This document shows positions 1 to 10,500 of a DNA stretch of 64,000 bases, piece after piece (position 1 is the first letter of the stretch; each line of letters begins with the position of its first letter). The notes beneath the pieces were generated by a model, which was not told the DNA's origin, searched no databases, and saw nothing but the letters and a program-made list of their open reading frames with translations. This stretch comes from Euglena gracilis. Its lineage: Eukaryota; Euglenida; Euglenophyceae; Euglenales. The position numbers were made by a program, and so were the translations under genes. The DNA is taken from assembly GCA_039621445.1 (NCBI GenBank), contig CP154956.1, forward strand, positions 69,743,649 to 69,807,648, written 5' to 3'.

Positions 1-1694
1 GCGACCAAATTTTTCCACCCATTCTTTCAAAATCATCTTCAAGACTTTTTCACCCGTCACTTCTTTGTGGCATGGGAGGTACAAACAAAACCGACTCAAA
101 CCATCCACAATGCCCAAAGCGTAATCAAAAGAATTGAATTCATCAAGGGCGACAAAATCGAGAAAAATGATGTCGTTGCAAAGGGGAGGAATTGGCAAAC
201 AACCCAAAAGTCCACGATCGGCTTGTGAACTTGGCTTTGACATGACACATGTTTGACATGAACCCAAAACATTCCGAAACAAACCGAACAAATCCTTTCT
301 TGACAGGGATGAATGGAAATTTTGGAGAAATGACCAAAACGTACGTTGGGGCCGGGATGACCATGAGCTTGATGTAACCACGATGAAACTTGAGGAAGAG
401 TTTCCTTGGGAATGGCCAATTTTCGCTCACAAAAAAGTTTGTCTTTGGCCTTGAACCACAAACAATCATCGATGACTTGAGCTTTCCATGGTTCCAATTT
501 TTCCCAAACCTCGGCAAAATCGCTCGATGGGTAATCCAATGGAAAATTGAAGTCTTTCATCTCAAACGACAACACTTGCAAAGAAAGATCCAATTGAGAG
601 TCCATCTTTTCGAATGCATCTTTTGCCAAATTTTCGAATTCAACATTGAACTTTTGGTAAAAATGACTCCTTGACAACCAATCACACCACTCATTCTTCA
701 TTCCGGGTGTATGCACAATCTTGATCTTGAATTGACCCAAAAAACAAAACCAACGTCTCAATCTTTGATTCACGGGGGGTTCTTTGTCCAAGAAATTCTT
801 GAGGGCCTCATGATCACAAAACCAAACAACCGGCAAACCTTGCAAAATTCGACTTTGCGTTGAAAAAATTAGCACACCGGCCAAAAGTTCTTGATCAAAA
901 TTTGAATTTCGGGATCTTGTGGGGCACCATTTCCAATTCCAATGCCCGATCGGGACCAACCGGAAATCATTTGGGTAATTGTGAATGAGCACACCTTCTT
1001 TGGACATACCTTGGGTTGAAAATCCTTGAGGGACTTGAGAGGGGTCCAATGATTGCCATTGAAAAATCGTTCCACCTCCCCCCCGGTCGGAGGCATCGGT
1101 AATGACAACCATTTCTCCACACGACCGTGGTACCCCAAGGGGCACCGCATCCAAAAGTTTTTGCTTGATGTCCTCGATGAGCTTTTCTTCTTTTTGGGTC
1201 CAAACAAATCTTGCATTTTTCTTGAGAAGATCGGTCAAATCCGCACTTGAAAATGTGAATGCTTTCACATGGCGACGAAAAAAGTTGCAAGCTCCCAAAA
1301 AAGCACGGAGATCTTTCAAACTTTTCACTTTGAAATCCACCAAGGCTTGAATCTTTTTCTCACTTGGCCTCCATGATCCCCAATGAACCGAAAAACCAAG
1401 GTACTCGAGGCTTTCTTTTAAAACGTCACACTTGGTCAACTTGATTCGGAGCTTGTGCTTTTTCAGCACTTTGAAAAGTTCCTCCAACAAAAACAAATGT
1501 TCGGGGATGGTCGATGCTCCCACCCCGACATCATCGAAAAATGCTCCCACAAAACATTTCCTTTGGCCATTTTCGGTTCCAACAAATTTGCAACCTTTGG
1601 ATTTTCCTTCATTTCCGAAATCACCCTTTCCGTGAGTTCTTGAAAAATTGCGGGTGCGGCTTGAATTCCAAATGGCATGCAATTCCATTGCCAA
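1..1694 (-). pseudogene. gypsy pol, C-terminal part: RT palm end, RNase H, integrase start
   Basis: The frame ending at 96 gives about 530 residues. The RT active site reads FFDD at residues 52-55 in place of the usual YxDD. It is followed by a thumb/connection with LGFSVHWGSWRPSEKK and the RNase H landmarks ITDASD (residues 198-203), the Glu near 269, CDHEALKNFL and DWLSR. An integrase N-terminal HH motif (HQAHGHPG, near residue 441) comes next. The partner CxxC (CQTC, about 247-258) lies in another frame, as does the start of the integrase core (DFVALDEF, then GIVDGLSRF, about 85-160), which runs off the window edge. Domain assignment is firm; the frame breaks make this copy non-functional. 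Confidence 0.85.
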
Positions 1695-1810
1695 ACTTGA
1701 CCATTCGGGGTGACAAATGCGGTGAGTTCTTTTGCCCTTTCACTCAAACCGACTTGCCAAAACCCACTTCTTAGGTCGAGTTTTGATTTTCATCGACATT
1801 GGGCCAAATT
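1463..1810 (-). pseudogene. gypsy reverse transcriptase, fingers/palm with motif A
   Basis: This stretch reads KLDLRSGFWQVGLSERAKE, which is RT motif A with its catalytic Asp. It continues into TAFVTPNGQVWQWNCMPFG, which matches the motif B region (xxPFG). It bridges the frame carrying the RT N-terminus (ending near 1790) and the frame carrying the FFDD box, so two frame changes fall inside one RT domain. The RT family is certain; this copy is inactive. Confidence 0.85.
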
Positions 1811-3001
1811 TTCGACCATTTGTTCCTTGTTTGGTAGAAATGCCGAATGACTTTTCACATGGTCGTTGAACTTTTTGTATTGGCCCACCATCCTTTTCGA
1901 TTGGCTTTCCTTCTTTTCCACCAAAAATGTTGGAGAACAATGGGTTGGGGTGTTTCCTTTGGGGTAGCTCTCCATCAACCCACTTTCCACCAATTCATTC
2001 ACTTGTTTGTGAATTTCCATGGAATCCTTTTCACTCATTGGCCAACATTTGCCACGGATCACCCTCCCCTTGAACTCATCCTTGAGTTCCAAATCACATT
2101 GGACGAGTTGACAACCCATGCCGGGGCTCGGGAGAGGACCAAAAATTTCCAAGTACTTTTCAAGGAGCACTTTCAATTCGGGTTCCTTTTCAAAACGGGC
2201 TAGGTCACCTTGCAAATCACCACGAAGATTCTCGGTTTCCTTGTCAAACAAACCATCTTTTTGTGGAACGGGAATTTGTTGCAAAAGCCTTTCACACACC
2301 TTGGACAATTCTCGATCCGAAACGGTGAAGGGGGAAGAGGGAGTACCTCGGACTTCCATACCATCGGCTCCGGCTCCATTGAACTCCAATTCTTCAATAC
2401 TTGAAACCATTGTTGGTGGCTTGTGGTCCTTCTCGGTGAAGCTCAAATCCACTTCGATTGATAATTCGGCTCCAACTTCGGTGACACTTGAGAATTTCTC
2501 CACCTGAAAAAGTGAGTCATGGGGCAAAGAGGAGATTGGTGAAACCGGGGGAGACAACGGGATTTCATCAATATCCACTTGAATCTCCCTTTCCATGCCC
2601 TCCACACTCACTTTGGGGTACTTTTTGACTTCATTCACCAAATGCTCAAAATCCCATTTTCGACATTTCCTCAAAATCCATTTCACGATCTTGGGGTCCA
2701 ACTCCGAAATCGGGATGCTTTTCGACTTGGAATCCAAAACCGAAACAATTGTATTCCATTGTGGGGCTGGCAATTCTTTTTCTTGAAAATCGGAACGGTA
2801 CGTTTCCATGCCATTGGGACTTGAACTTGGGCAATGGAGAGCTTTTCCAAAATTCGCCTCCAATAACAATATCCCCAATCCGGGCAAACCAAAACCATCC
2901 GGAGAGGTTCCATGGCCACCTTGGTCAAAACTCGGTCGAGGACCGAGAAAGGGGGATTCGCCCACAAAATGGAACTTTCCTTTTCTCCAATCCGACTCCA
3001 A
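1790..3001 (-). pseudogene. gypsy pol linker and reverse transcriptase N-terminus
   Basis: About 400 residues. The first 60 or so overlap the methylase-like domain in another frame and are probably not the coding frame there. Then comes a hydrophilic linker rich in Ser, Pro and Glu, and from about residue 280 an RT N-terminus: KYLEIFGPLP, then CWPMSEKDSMEIHKQVNEL, then PTFLVEKKE and RMVGQYKKFNDH, the equivalent of the fingers segment R-x-V-x-D-Y-R-x-L-N in gypsy RTs. The long linker between protease and RT is unusual for compact gypsy elements and may be a lineage feature. Confidence 0.75.
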
Positions 3002-3933
3002 TCGTAGAAAAATGAGTTATTCGCCCGGGTACAATACCGAGCCTCTTGGAAGTTTCTGTGGTTTGCGAATAGGTCCACCTCGATGTCAAAATCGTTGATT
3101 TCCAAACGAGAAAGAACTTCTTTTTTGACATTGGGGACAAGTGTGTAACTTTCCCTTTTGAAGAGTCGGTAAATCCGATGAATCCTTGAACCATCATTTT
3201 CCATCAAAGGATACTTTTTTCCTTCCACGAGCAACTTGCAAGGAGGGGGTTGTGTCAAAAGACCACCCACTTTTTCATTGGTCAGAAAATCCATGCCTAA
3301 AACAGCTTCAAAGGCATTTGTTTGGATGACCAACGCCTCTTGCTTCAAAATGCTCTCCCCAAATTGGAGAGTGAGCTCGGCTGTCCCATCCGAAAAAATG
3401 ACATCTCCATTTCCAACTTGGATGGGGACAACCATCGATCTCATGATGGCACCTGGTGGAACACATTTCCGGGCAATGGCACTTGTCGTTGCACCACTGT
3501 CGATGATGGCCTTGAGGGATGTCCCATTGATGGTCACATTGGTGATGAGGGATGTACCTTTCAAAATGTGGAGTGTGTCAATTTTCCTCTTTTTGGCTGA
3601 ATCGGGTTGTTGTGTGGGGGTTTGTGAGGATGGGGGTGAACTTTTCTCCTTTGCTTTGGCTTTTCTTTCCTCTTTTTGTTTTGTCCAACATTTGTCCTCA
3701 TAATGACCTTTCTTCCAACAAAACTTGCACCAAATAGAAACAGAAAACTGAGGGGGTCCAGGTTTTGTTGGGCTGACTTTGCACACCTTGCACATGGGAA
3801 AAACCCTTGCCTTTGCCCTTGCCTTTGGCAGGACCACTTCCTTTGCCCTTGGAGAAAACTCCTTTGCCTTTTCCTTTGCCTTGAACCTGGGAAAACCCTG
3901 AAGGCTTGGAAGATGAAGAAACCTGGGAATCAA
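2683..3933 (-). CDS. gypsy pol N-terminal part: CCHC knuckle, aspartic protease, NPPF methylase-like domain
   Basis: About 416 residues. A retroviral-type zinc knuckle CKFCWKKGHYEDKC (C-x2-C-x4-H-x4-C) lies at residues 69-82. The aspartic protease active site IIDSGAT is at 143-149, and its second conserved strand (AVLGMDF) at 210-216. A third domain follows at about 284-365: EVDLFANHRN, YDWS, WANPPFS and LVCPDW. This resembles the N6-adenine methylase-like domain found in DIRS elements and some protist gypsy polyproteins, where NPPF corresponds to the methylase motif [DNS]PP[YFW]. The frame overlaps gag by about 235 nt, so it would be expressed by frameshifting. Protease and knuckle are certain; the methylase-like label is from motif recall. 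Confidence 0.8.
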   Translation of the reverse strand: MIPRFLHLPSLQGFPRFKAKEKAKEFSPRAKEVVLPKARAKARVFPMCKVCKVSPTKPGPPQFSVSIWCKFCWKKGHYEDKCWTKQKEERKAKAKEKSSPPSSQTPTQQPDSAKKRKIDTLHILKGTSLITNVTINGTSLKAIIDSGATTSAIARKCVPPGAIMRSMVVPIQVGNGDVIFSDGTAELTLQFGESILKQEALVIQTNAFEAVLGMDFLTNEKVGGLLTQPPPCKLLVEGKKYPLMENDGSRIHRIYRLFKRESYTLVPNVKKEVLSRLEINDFDIEVDLFANHRNFQEARYCTRANNSFFYDWSRIGEKESSILWANPPFSVLDRVLTKVAMEPLRMVLVCPDWGYCYWRRILEKLSIAQVQVPMAWKRTVPIFKKKNCQPHNGIQLFRFWIPSRKASRFRSWTPRS

Positions 3934-4567
3934 CCATGGGCAAGTCTCCTTGGGATTTTTGTGGCTGGGGTGTTTCCTGGAGAGTATGCAGCGAAATTTT
4001 CTTTTGAAGATGACGTTCCAACCAATCTTCTTGGGCCTTTTCCAGCAAGCAAACTTTCAAGTCCTCATAAGTTTCTGTCCTCCTTTTGTAGTACCTGTCT
4101 TGTCTCAACTCAGAAAACATCTTGGGGTGAATTTTCTTGGAGAGGTAGAGGTACTTTTCCTGGTCTCCCAAAGCTCCCTTTGACATTCTGGCTGTCACCT
4201 CCTCAAACTCAACCAACAACCTTTTCACTGTGGCTGGGTCTGGGGTGGCTGAAAGGGACTGGATATGGTCAAGGGACTCCCGAAGCGTAAGGTCGTTCTC
4301 GAGCTTCGGAAACAGTTGGGACAATGCCAAAAGAACTTTGTCAAGCTGGGGCTGCTCCTCAACAACCTTTTCAACAACCTTTCTGTACTTGGGAACCACA
4401 CATTGGATGAGCCAATCCAACTGGAAAGCTTCTGGGGCACTTTTCACACCGGAAAGACGCAACCAACGTTCAAACTCTTTCAAAAAGGCTTCAAGGTCCG
4501 AACCATCAAACGAAGGCAACGGGATAGGAGGGAGTTTGGCTGTCACAGAACTTTCTTTCAACTCCAA
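3698..4567 (-). CDS. gypsy gag polyprotein
   Basis: About 290 residues. The N-terminal half is a helical capsid-like domain (FDGSDLEAFLKEFERWLRL, then LTLRESLDHI and LVEFEEVTARMSKG), typical of gypsy retrotransposon gag. The C-terminus is a basic low-complexity tail of repeated KGKGKG blocks. The zinc knuckle is not in this frame but in the overlapping pol frame. Upstream, the same frame continues to about 4.75 kb (LQDIEEKLKDLELRVFGHES) with one in-frame TGA near 4.64 kb, so the 4567 start is only the first codon after that stop. Capsid-like assignment is by pattern and position between the primer-binding site and protease. Confidence 0.75.
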   Translation of the reverse strand: MELKESSVTAKLPPIPLPSFDGSDLEAFLKEFERWLRLSGVKSAPEAFQLDWLIQCVVPKYRKVVEKVVEEQPQLDKVLLALSQLFPKLENDLTLRESLDHIQSLSATPDPATVKRLLVEFEEVTARMSKGALGDQEKYLYLSKKIHPKMFSELRQDRYYKRRTETYEDLKVCLLEKAQEDWLERHLQKKISLHTLQETPQPQKSQGDLPMVDSQVSSSSKPSGFSQVQGKGKGKGVFSKGKGSGPAKGKGKGKGFSHVQGVQSQPNKTWTPSVFCFYLVQVLLEERSL

Positions 4568-5054
4568 GCTACCCTTGAACTTCTCAATCCTCTTCTCCCA
4601 AAAAGAGTGGGGTGTGAACGGGGAAACGAGAGGGGTTCACGAGTCCTTGGACTCGTGGCCGAAGACTCTGAGCTCGAGGTCCTTAAGCTTCTCCTCGATG
4701 TCCTGTAGAGTGAGTGGACTGATGCTCAGGCTCTTGTTCAGACGGTGGTGACTCAGTCATGGCGGTGGGCTCACAGGCTCACGCTATGTCTTTTGACACT
4801 TGAGAGGGTTCTCTTTCTTTGTCTGTCCCCGGGGGTGGGCTTTGTCCGGCTGGCCTTAGTAAAAAGCTTTGACTGGGGGCCAACCACAAAGGAGTGGGTC
4901 AGACCGGGTCCAGTCAGGCGGTCAGAGGGAAGGTCAGAGCGGCTCCTCGGAGGCTCACTTCTCCTCTTGTTGGTCTCGGCGGTGTCGCTCCTCCGACGAC
5001 TTCCGACGACAGCAACCACGGGTAGGGTAGGACAGCAAGTCCAGGTAGAGGATG

Positions 5055-5068
5055 CCTTTCTGCTACCA
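5055..5068 (-). promoter_or_regulatory. primer-binding site complementary to initiator-Met tRNA 3' end
   Basis: The minus strand reads TGGTAGCAGAAAGG two bases downstream of a TG/CA LTR boundary at 5071. Eukaryotic initiator methionine tRNAs end in ...TCTGCTA plus CCA, so TGGTAGCAGA pairs over 10 bases. Position (LTR, two-base spacer, PBS, then gag) and complementarity both support the call. Confidence 0.7.
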
Positions 5069-5070
5069 AT

Positions 5071-5400
5071 TGTAAAGCTTTCAGTCCTTCTTCTTGGACT
5101 CAGCTTGCGTAGGATCGTTGTTTTTTGAACTCTCCTCTTCCGTCGACCTTTTTCAAAATCCTTCTTCGTGGCGCTTTTACTTCCAATCCACAAGCATAAA
5201 ACACATTGTATGACAAAGCACCAAGGCCAGCCTGTGCAGAAAGGTAAGGCATATGTACACCAAAAAATGTCAGGAACGTCACAGTAAGAATGTGCTGGGG
5301 AAGTTGGGACGGTTGGTGGGGGGGGGGGCGTTGGGGAAGGCTCCTTTGTGGAAGGCCCCCCCCCCCATGAAGGACACATGGGCCAATTGTGAAGTCAGGT
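5071..5400 (-). repeat. probable 5' LTR of the gypsy element (outer end not resolved)
   Basis: The plus strand begins TGTAAAGC at 5071, giving the expected CA terminus of an LTR on the element strand. The second LTR is outside the window, so neither the LTR length nor the target duplication can be fixed. The 5400 limit is only where unrelated G-rich sequence starts. Confidence 0.4.
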
Positions 5401-5764
5401 TCTTGCACCTTTCTTTCATGAGCAAAGGGGGTCTCTTTCATCCACTGCCCAGGGAGGTCAGGGGGGGGAAGGTAGCCAAAGCCACCTTTTCAAAAGGCAA
5501 GAACTTTTTGACGAGAAATTACGCGTTTTGGGTTTGGAAAACTCAAATCAAACGCCGTTTCAGGCAGTTTTGCTGAAACTTCAAGGATTTGTAGAATTTT
5601 CCATTTTGGTTATTGGATTTGAGCGAAGCTTTTCTCAATTGGAGGGTCTCAGAAGTTTCAAACGGACACAATCCCGGTTTATTGCGGAAGGGGGTCAACG
5701 TGGACAGTGTTTTCCCCCTGCCCAGAACACTGGCCGCAAATTTTGTTTTCACACACCGGGAAGG

Positions 5765-6012
5765 GATACACCAAACCCGGGCGTCGCTGTGGTGGCGGCG
5801 TCTGGGGGCCCACACCCCTGCCTTGCTGTGGTGGCGGTGCCGGGGGGCCCAGCTGCACCAACCCCAAACCCCAAGCAAACTACACCCAGCAAACTACAAC
5901 AAGCCCAAGCACCAGCTATGGGTTGGGATCTGAAGGAATGAGAAGGGCAGGGTTGTGACCTGAAGCGATGAGAAGGCATGGGTTGTGACCTGAAGGAACG
6001 AGAAGGAGAAGC
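5765..6012. repeat. short tandem repeats
   Basis: Two copies of a roughly 50-nt unit containing GCTGTGGTGGCGG and a GGGGGCCCA block lie at about 5788-5865. Three copies of a roughly 28-nt unit based on GTGACCTGAAGGAAYGAGAA lie at 5924-6012. Flanking 5400-7170 holds G/C runs and AT-rich low-complexity sequence, with no gene I can support. Confidence 0.6.
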
Positions 6013-7279
6013 CCAGAGAGAGTGGGTGGATTGTTTTTTTAATTTTTTCAAAATTTTCCTCCCGTCGCTTCCTACTCGGGAAACCTAGGCCCAGAGGTAG
6101 GGGGAGCGGCTTTTTTTGGCAACAGTGCTGGAGTGGCGGTCTTGCCCAAAGGGGAGGAGCATCATAAGGTGGTCTCTACCCCCTGTTGGCAAAGCCACAC
6201 TTTGCACGTTCCCGTTACCCAACCCACAACACTTTTTACCCTCACACCGTTTTTTGTTTCCCCAGAATGGTGGATTTTCCTTCCGTAAGTTTGGAAGTAA
6301 CAGCCTCACAAACAATACCCTGTTTGTTTTCCCCCCAGCTAAGTGTGTTGGACTTTCCAGTTGAAACGCATGAAAAATTTCCATCTGTGATGGTCCTGGT
6401 GCAAATTTTGCTCACCGGGATGGGGGCAGGGGTAGGGATGACGGGGGAAGGCACCGTTATTGGTCGCCAGATTTAAATTTTTGTTGGTGTCTCGTTTAGG
6501 GACATGGTGGAAAATGAGGCAAAAATCAACAGATTTTCAGGTCACAGGCCTGAATTTTCTTTTCGTTGGCAGGATTGTTCACCAAAACCGTCCAGAGTTT
6601 GAATATTTTGGGGAAGGTGGGAAACATTTTGAGACAGAATTTTTGACGATTCAGAAATTTGTCAAATCTCATGCGGACACCTGTCATGTGCTGAGACGGT
6701 AATTTCCCCAGATTTTTCACAAAGACAGCAGGAATGAAAGCCAGAACGAAGAAGTAATCAGAAAGGCGTTGGCAAGGGACAAAAATTCACTTCTTTCACT
6801 CAATGGGTGGCCAATTGGACAAAAATTGCAGTTTCCCCCCAGCGATTTTTATTTCCCCCCTGCTCAAATCATGGGAATGACACAAGGATGTCTAGAACAA
6901 ACGGACGGCAGATGGAATTTAAAGGGCCAGGTGCCGCCCCCCTAAAACAAGTCAACCCCCCGATTGGATGGGGGGGACCAAATTTGTTCACAAAACGTGT
7001 AATTGAGAATTTTTGTCAAAATTTCACAAGAAATCTACAAGAAAGGGGGGGGGCGTTGTCACAAAATTCTTCAGATGTGAAAGAAGCACCGCTCCCAAAA
7101 CCCGACTACACTGGTCGGGCCAGAAGATAAACCAAGAAGAGAAGAAGAGTAACGAAGAGAAGGTCAGGGTCCTGTGGTGTTTTGCAAAAAAACACAGGAC
7201 CCTGTTGCTGTAAATTGCACGCTCTCTTCTTTGCTGCAACGTTCGCCTTTGCTTTGGTGCAGTTCAAAAAGGTTATTTC

Positions 7280-7695
7280 ACTTGTTTGTTTGTTTTTTCA
7301 GAGCACGGTGTAAGTGTTGTGGTAAGGTTGGGAAGAATTCCTTTCACTGTTGGACAAAAATTCTGGATGCAAATCAAGCTCCCCACGCACCCAGTTTTGG
7401 GCCCCATGCCCATGGGTGTGGGCCGACGAGGCAAGGGGGCGGGAGGACCAATTTTTATGACAAAGGTTGGGAAACTGCCCAAGGAAAAAGTGGAGGCCAA
7501 CGTTTCGGGGGAAGAACTTTTGTTAAAGGGCCCCCAACACAAAATTTGTTTCAGAAAATATTTGCGCAACAGCCAAACACTTTTGTGGAGAGCGTCCAGC
7601 GTTCTTTTGGGTCAAAAGTGCCAAATGTTTTGATTCTATTTACGGGAACAAAATCTGGAGAGGAGGTGGACTTGATTTTTGCATCCGTGCCTTGA
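7280..7695 (+). pseudogene. gag-like remnant with a CCHC-spaced motif
   Basis: The frame reads CKCCGKVGKNSFHCWTK, which aligns without gaps to CKFCWKKGHYEDKCWTK in the gypsy element at 3.7 kb. Spacing C-x2-C-x4-[K]-x4-C is kept, but Lys replaces the zinc-binding His. A Gly/Gln/Arg-rich stretch follows, then a hydrophobic segment (VPNVLILFTGTKSGEEVDLIF). The frame stops at 7695. I cannot name the rest. Most likely a decayed nucleocapsid region of a different retroelement; it may not be expressed. Confidence 0.35.
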
Positions 7696-9210
7696 ACGAA
7701 ATATGGTCAAGCCCCCACCACGTGTGAAAGAATTTTGGAGTATGCCGATTCTGGGAAAAATAACAGTTTACAACACCCAATTTTCACAACCCCCCAGAAT
7801 TTTCATAAAACTTCCCGAAACGGCCTTATGAAGGACCGTGAATTTTCAACAGGGCTGATTTTTTTTGAATGTTGATTTTTGTCAATGTGGTCCTTTTGAT
7901 TACGAAATGCCCACTCGTAGTTGGGGAAAGATGGAGGGTTTTCCAAACCGTTTGTGTCCGGGTTTTTGGTGCAAGTACACCATCCCCGGTTCCAAAGGAC
8001 ATTTTCACCGTTTTGGTGGAAACATTTTTGGTGGAACTGTCACATAAAAATACCGAGTCCCAGATTTGGTCATTTTCAGGTAGACTGGAAACAGGAAAGG
8101 CACAGTCCAAAGGGGGAGGGTTTGGTGTTGGTCCCCCAGGGTACCCCCTCACGAATGACCGATGACGAAAGCGAATTTGGAATTGGATGAACCCCAGAAG
8201 TTGGGCAACGGTGGTGGAAGTGGACAATTTTCTGGTGGAAAAGGAAGAAGGGAGGGGTGAGACGCATTTTGCACCCCCTCATTTTTCCCAAGTGGAAAAA
8301 AGTAAATTTTTTCAATTATATTCCGCCCGTTTGGGGAAAGAGAAGAAAAAATGGGTTGAACGGTCGACCAATGAAAACTTTGAGTCTGCCGATTTTACCC
8401 AGGGCACAAAATCTGACGTTTTTACTGGGCAAGTGTGGGAGGTGGAATCTATTCATTTTCACGGGTTGTGTTATGTGGAAGAAAGGAATACAGTTGGAAA
8501 GAACAAAAGAGGGCTGAGCCACACTCATTCGGAGGCGAGTAAGTGGGGGTGCTGTACCGACATAATTTTCAGATATTCACACGTGTTTTTTACGGAGAGG
8601 AGGTGGAACCCAACCCCCCCGTAAAGGACAGTGTGCATGATTTTCAGAGAATTTTGGAAACGAAACTTGCCCACGCATGGGACATCGCCGACTATTTGTC
8701 GGTGAGGCTCCCGTAGGTACCCCACAAGGGATTTTGAGTTCGGAGGAACAATTTTTGGAATGGCAAGGAGGTGAGAATTTCACAGATTTGGACTTGCTTT
8801 TTGAAAAGCAAGAGAGGGCCAGATTTCTCAGCGCAATTTATTTCTTTAAAAGTGGTGGAAATTTTGGGCCAATATTTGAGAGATGGCCCGGGGGGGCACG
8901 TGTTGATGTGCCCCCACAAACATGGCCGTAAGTCACATTCCTGTTTCGTTTGTGGGAAGGGTGATGAATTGTCATTGAGGGGAACCAATCCCGCGGTTTG
9001 CAGGGTCGTTTTCGTTGTTTCTGATTTTTGGTGTTTTGGTCGCGACAAGCAACAGATCACGAAATTAAACGATCCCCCCAAAGAAAAAAGCTGCAGCATT
9101 TCAAAAAAAAAGGGTGATTTTCCTCTCAAACAGGGACTATGCAAACAACCCCAACGAAAAGGGCTCAATCAAAAAAGGGAGTTTCTGAACAAGAGAAATA
9201 ATCCCTAATG
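7696..9210 (+). other. unassigned stretch with successive open frames
   Basis: Medium-length open frames follow each other on the plus strand (8187-8624, 8677-8931, 8771-9208) with protein-like composition, for example SSEEQFLEWQGGEN and FVCGKGDE with a CxxC. No domain is recognisable. This may be the decayed downstream part of the element whose CCHC-like motif is at 7.3 kb. Confidence 0.25.
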
Positions 9211-9659
9211 AAAGGCTGGCCTAACAATCAAACAAATCCCCAGAAGCCTAACAACCAGATTTCTTGAACGACGGTTGGTCAAAAAACGGTTCGCAAGTGT
9301 TGGAAACACGAAACCATGCCTAGGTCCCATTGTGGCTCGGCGTGCAACATTTTGAAGTTGCAACCTGACCTGATTTGGGTGCCCCGCAAAGTGTCCTTCT
9401 AAGCATGAGTGGCGTGTGGTGTGTGGGGATAAAAAACCGCATACCATATTGTGATTGTGAACAGACGACACACACACGCGGTACCGTGGACCGTGGCGGC
9501 GAAGGAGCGCGGAACCACGCGGTGTGAGGGAGCAGGTGGCGGCGGCAAAACCGCACCGTTGCTCTGCACCTTTGCGTTGCACCGGTGTGGAACTGCACGG
9601 ACCCACCCGGGGACCCCCCCCCCCCAGGTAGCCTTCATTATCCCCACGTACGCCTGTCC

Positions 9660-9872
9660 CCTCCGACCGTTTTTTTACTCCCTCGAGGCAAACCGGCAAA
9701 GGAGGACGGGACACCGAGGGCTGTGGCATCTTTGCTTTACGGCTTGTGTTCGATGCCCGACGTCGGGCCGGTGCCTCTCACCATCCCGAGCCAGACGCCA
9801 ATTTCAGACCCGGGAATCGAACCCACGACCTCCCGGCTGCCCGGTTAGCGTCATGCCACGGGACTACCGATG
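9660..9872 (-). repeat. tRNA-derived SINE (head and part of body)
   Basis: On the minus strand an A-box-like TGGCATGACGC (9848-9858) is followed about 25 nt later by a B box, GGTTCGATTCC (9813-9823), inside a T-arm-like GTCGTGGGTTCGATTCCCGG. The anticodon arm does not fold properly and non-tRNA sequence follows to about 9660, as expected for a SINE with a tRNA head. The 3' tail was not delimited. Confidence 0.6.
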
Positions 9873-9999
9873 AGGGCAAAGGAGGTCCTCACCTGGTGGT
9901 TCACCAGTTTACCGACAGGCAGCTTCCTGAGCCCCCAGTGCCCCTCCGGGATGTCCCATGGTCGTTGACCAACCGACGGCGATCCCCACGGGGGGGAGC

Positions 10000-10197
10000 A
10001 AAAAGACCTTGTGAGGCCTCTTTTCGCCGGCGAGGAAGGCCTGGCCTCGCAACAGCAAAGCGCGGAGCCCGAGGTGTCTCGGGCCTGTAAGGGGCGTCCC
10101 AAAGAAAACTTTGGGGGAGGGCTGACCTCGGACTCCCTCGAGGAAAACCAACGTGGGGGGAAGGGACACCGAGGGCGAATCACCAAGAGATTGTGAT
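10000..10197 (+). repeat. dispersed repeat F, copy 1
   Basis: Shares an ordered set of blocks with copy 2 at 13.13-13.32 kb: GCGAG.AAGGC.TGGC, GC.CCCGAGGTGTC, then CGGACTC and GGAAGGGAC followed by GAGGGCGAA. Spacing is similar over about 170 nt. The 3' block recurs in shorter form at 9678-9740, 10416-10500 (minus strand) and 14070-14145. Confidence 0.5.
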
Positions 10198-10415
10198 GCC
10201 GTGCCTTGCTCGCGGGCGGTGTTATGTGATTGTTGGGTGCGCTGGGTTAGGAGCACCCGCTTAGTGCCGCCTCGCCGGAGTTGGCTGCATTGTCTCCGAC
10301 GTGGCGACCATGGCGCGGTCTTTTGTCCTGCCTCCCCCCCCCCCATCCCCTGGCACCCATCTTCTGCTGACCGAGGGCGTTTAACGATAAGTTATCTGAC
10401 ATGTGTGGGAGGGTC

Positions 10416-10500
10416 GGGCTCAGAATGTCTTTGTGATTTGCTCTCTGTGTCCTTTCCTCTCTTGTAGGTTTTCCTTGAGGGAGTACGAGACACCTAGGGC
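10416..10500 (-). repeat. dispersed repeat F, partial copy in reverse orientation
   Basis: The minus strand reads ACTCCCTCAAGGAAAACC, then GGAAAGGACACAGAGAGC and AATCACAAAGA. This matches the 3' block of copy 1 (ACTCCCTCGAGGAAAACC at about 10131), with similar spacing. Confidence 0.45.

Larger units (their letters stand above)
1..5070 (-). mobile_element. Ty3/gypsy-like LTR retrotransposon, 5' portion, decayed and cut by the window edge
   Basis: On the minus strand the order is primer-binding site, gag, CCHC zinc knuckle, aspartic protease, a methylase-like NPPF domain, reverse transcriptase, RNase H and the start of integrase. That RT-RH-IN order defines Ty3/gypsy elements. The integrase catalytic core and 3' LTR lie beyond base 1. 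The reading frame changes several times: gag to pol near 3.7-3.9 kb, again near 2.7-3.0 kb, near 1.8 kb, near 1.6 kb and near 0.3 kb. Only the gag/pol change could be programmed; the others point to a dead copy. An in-frame TGA also precedes the gag frame near 4.64 kb. The element lies just beyond the 3' end of the large PP2A gene, in the same orientation. Confidence 0.9.

Noticed and set aside
9795-9872. Functional tRNA gene
   Set aside because: A and B boxes are present, but the anticodon arm cannot form the normal 5-bp stem and 7-nt loop, and SINE-like body sequence follows.
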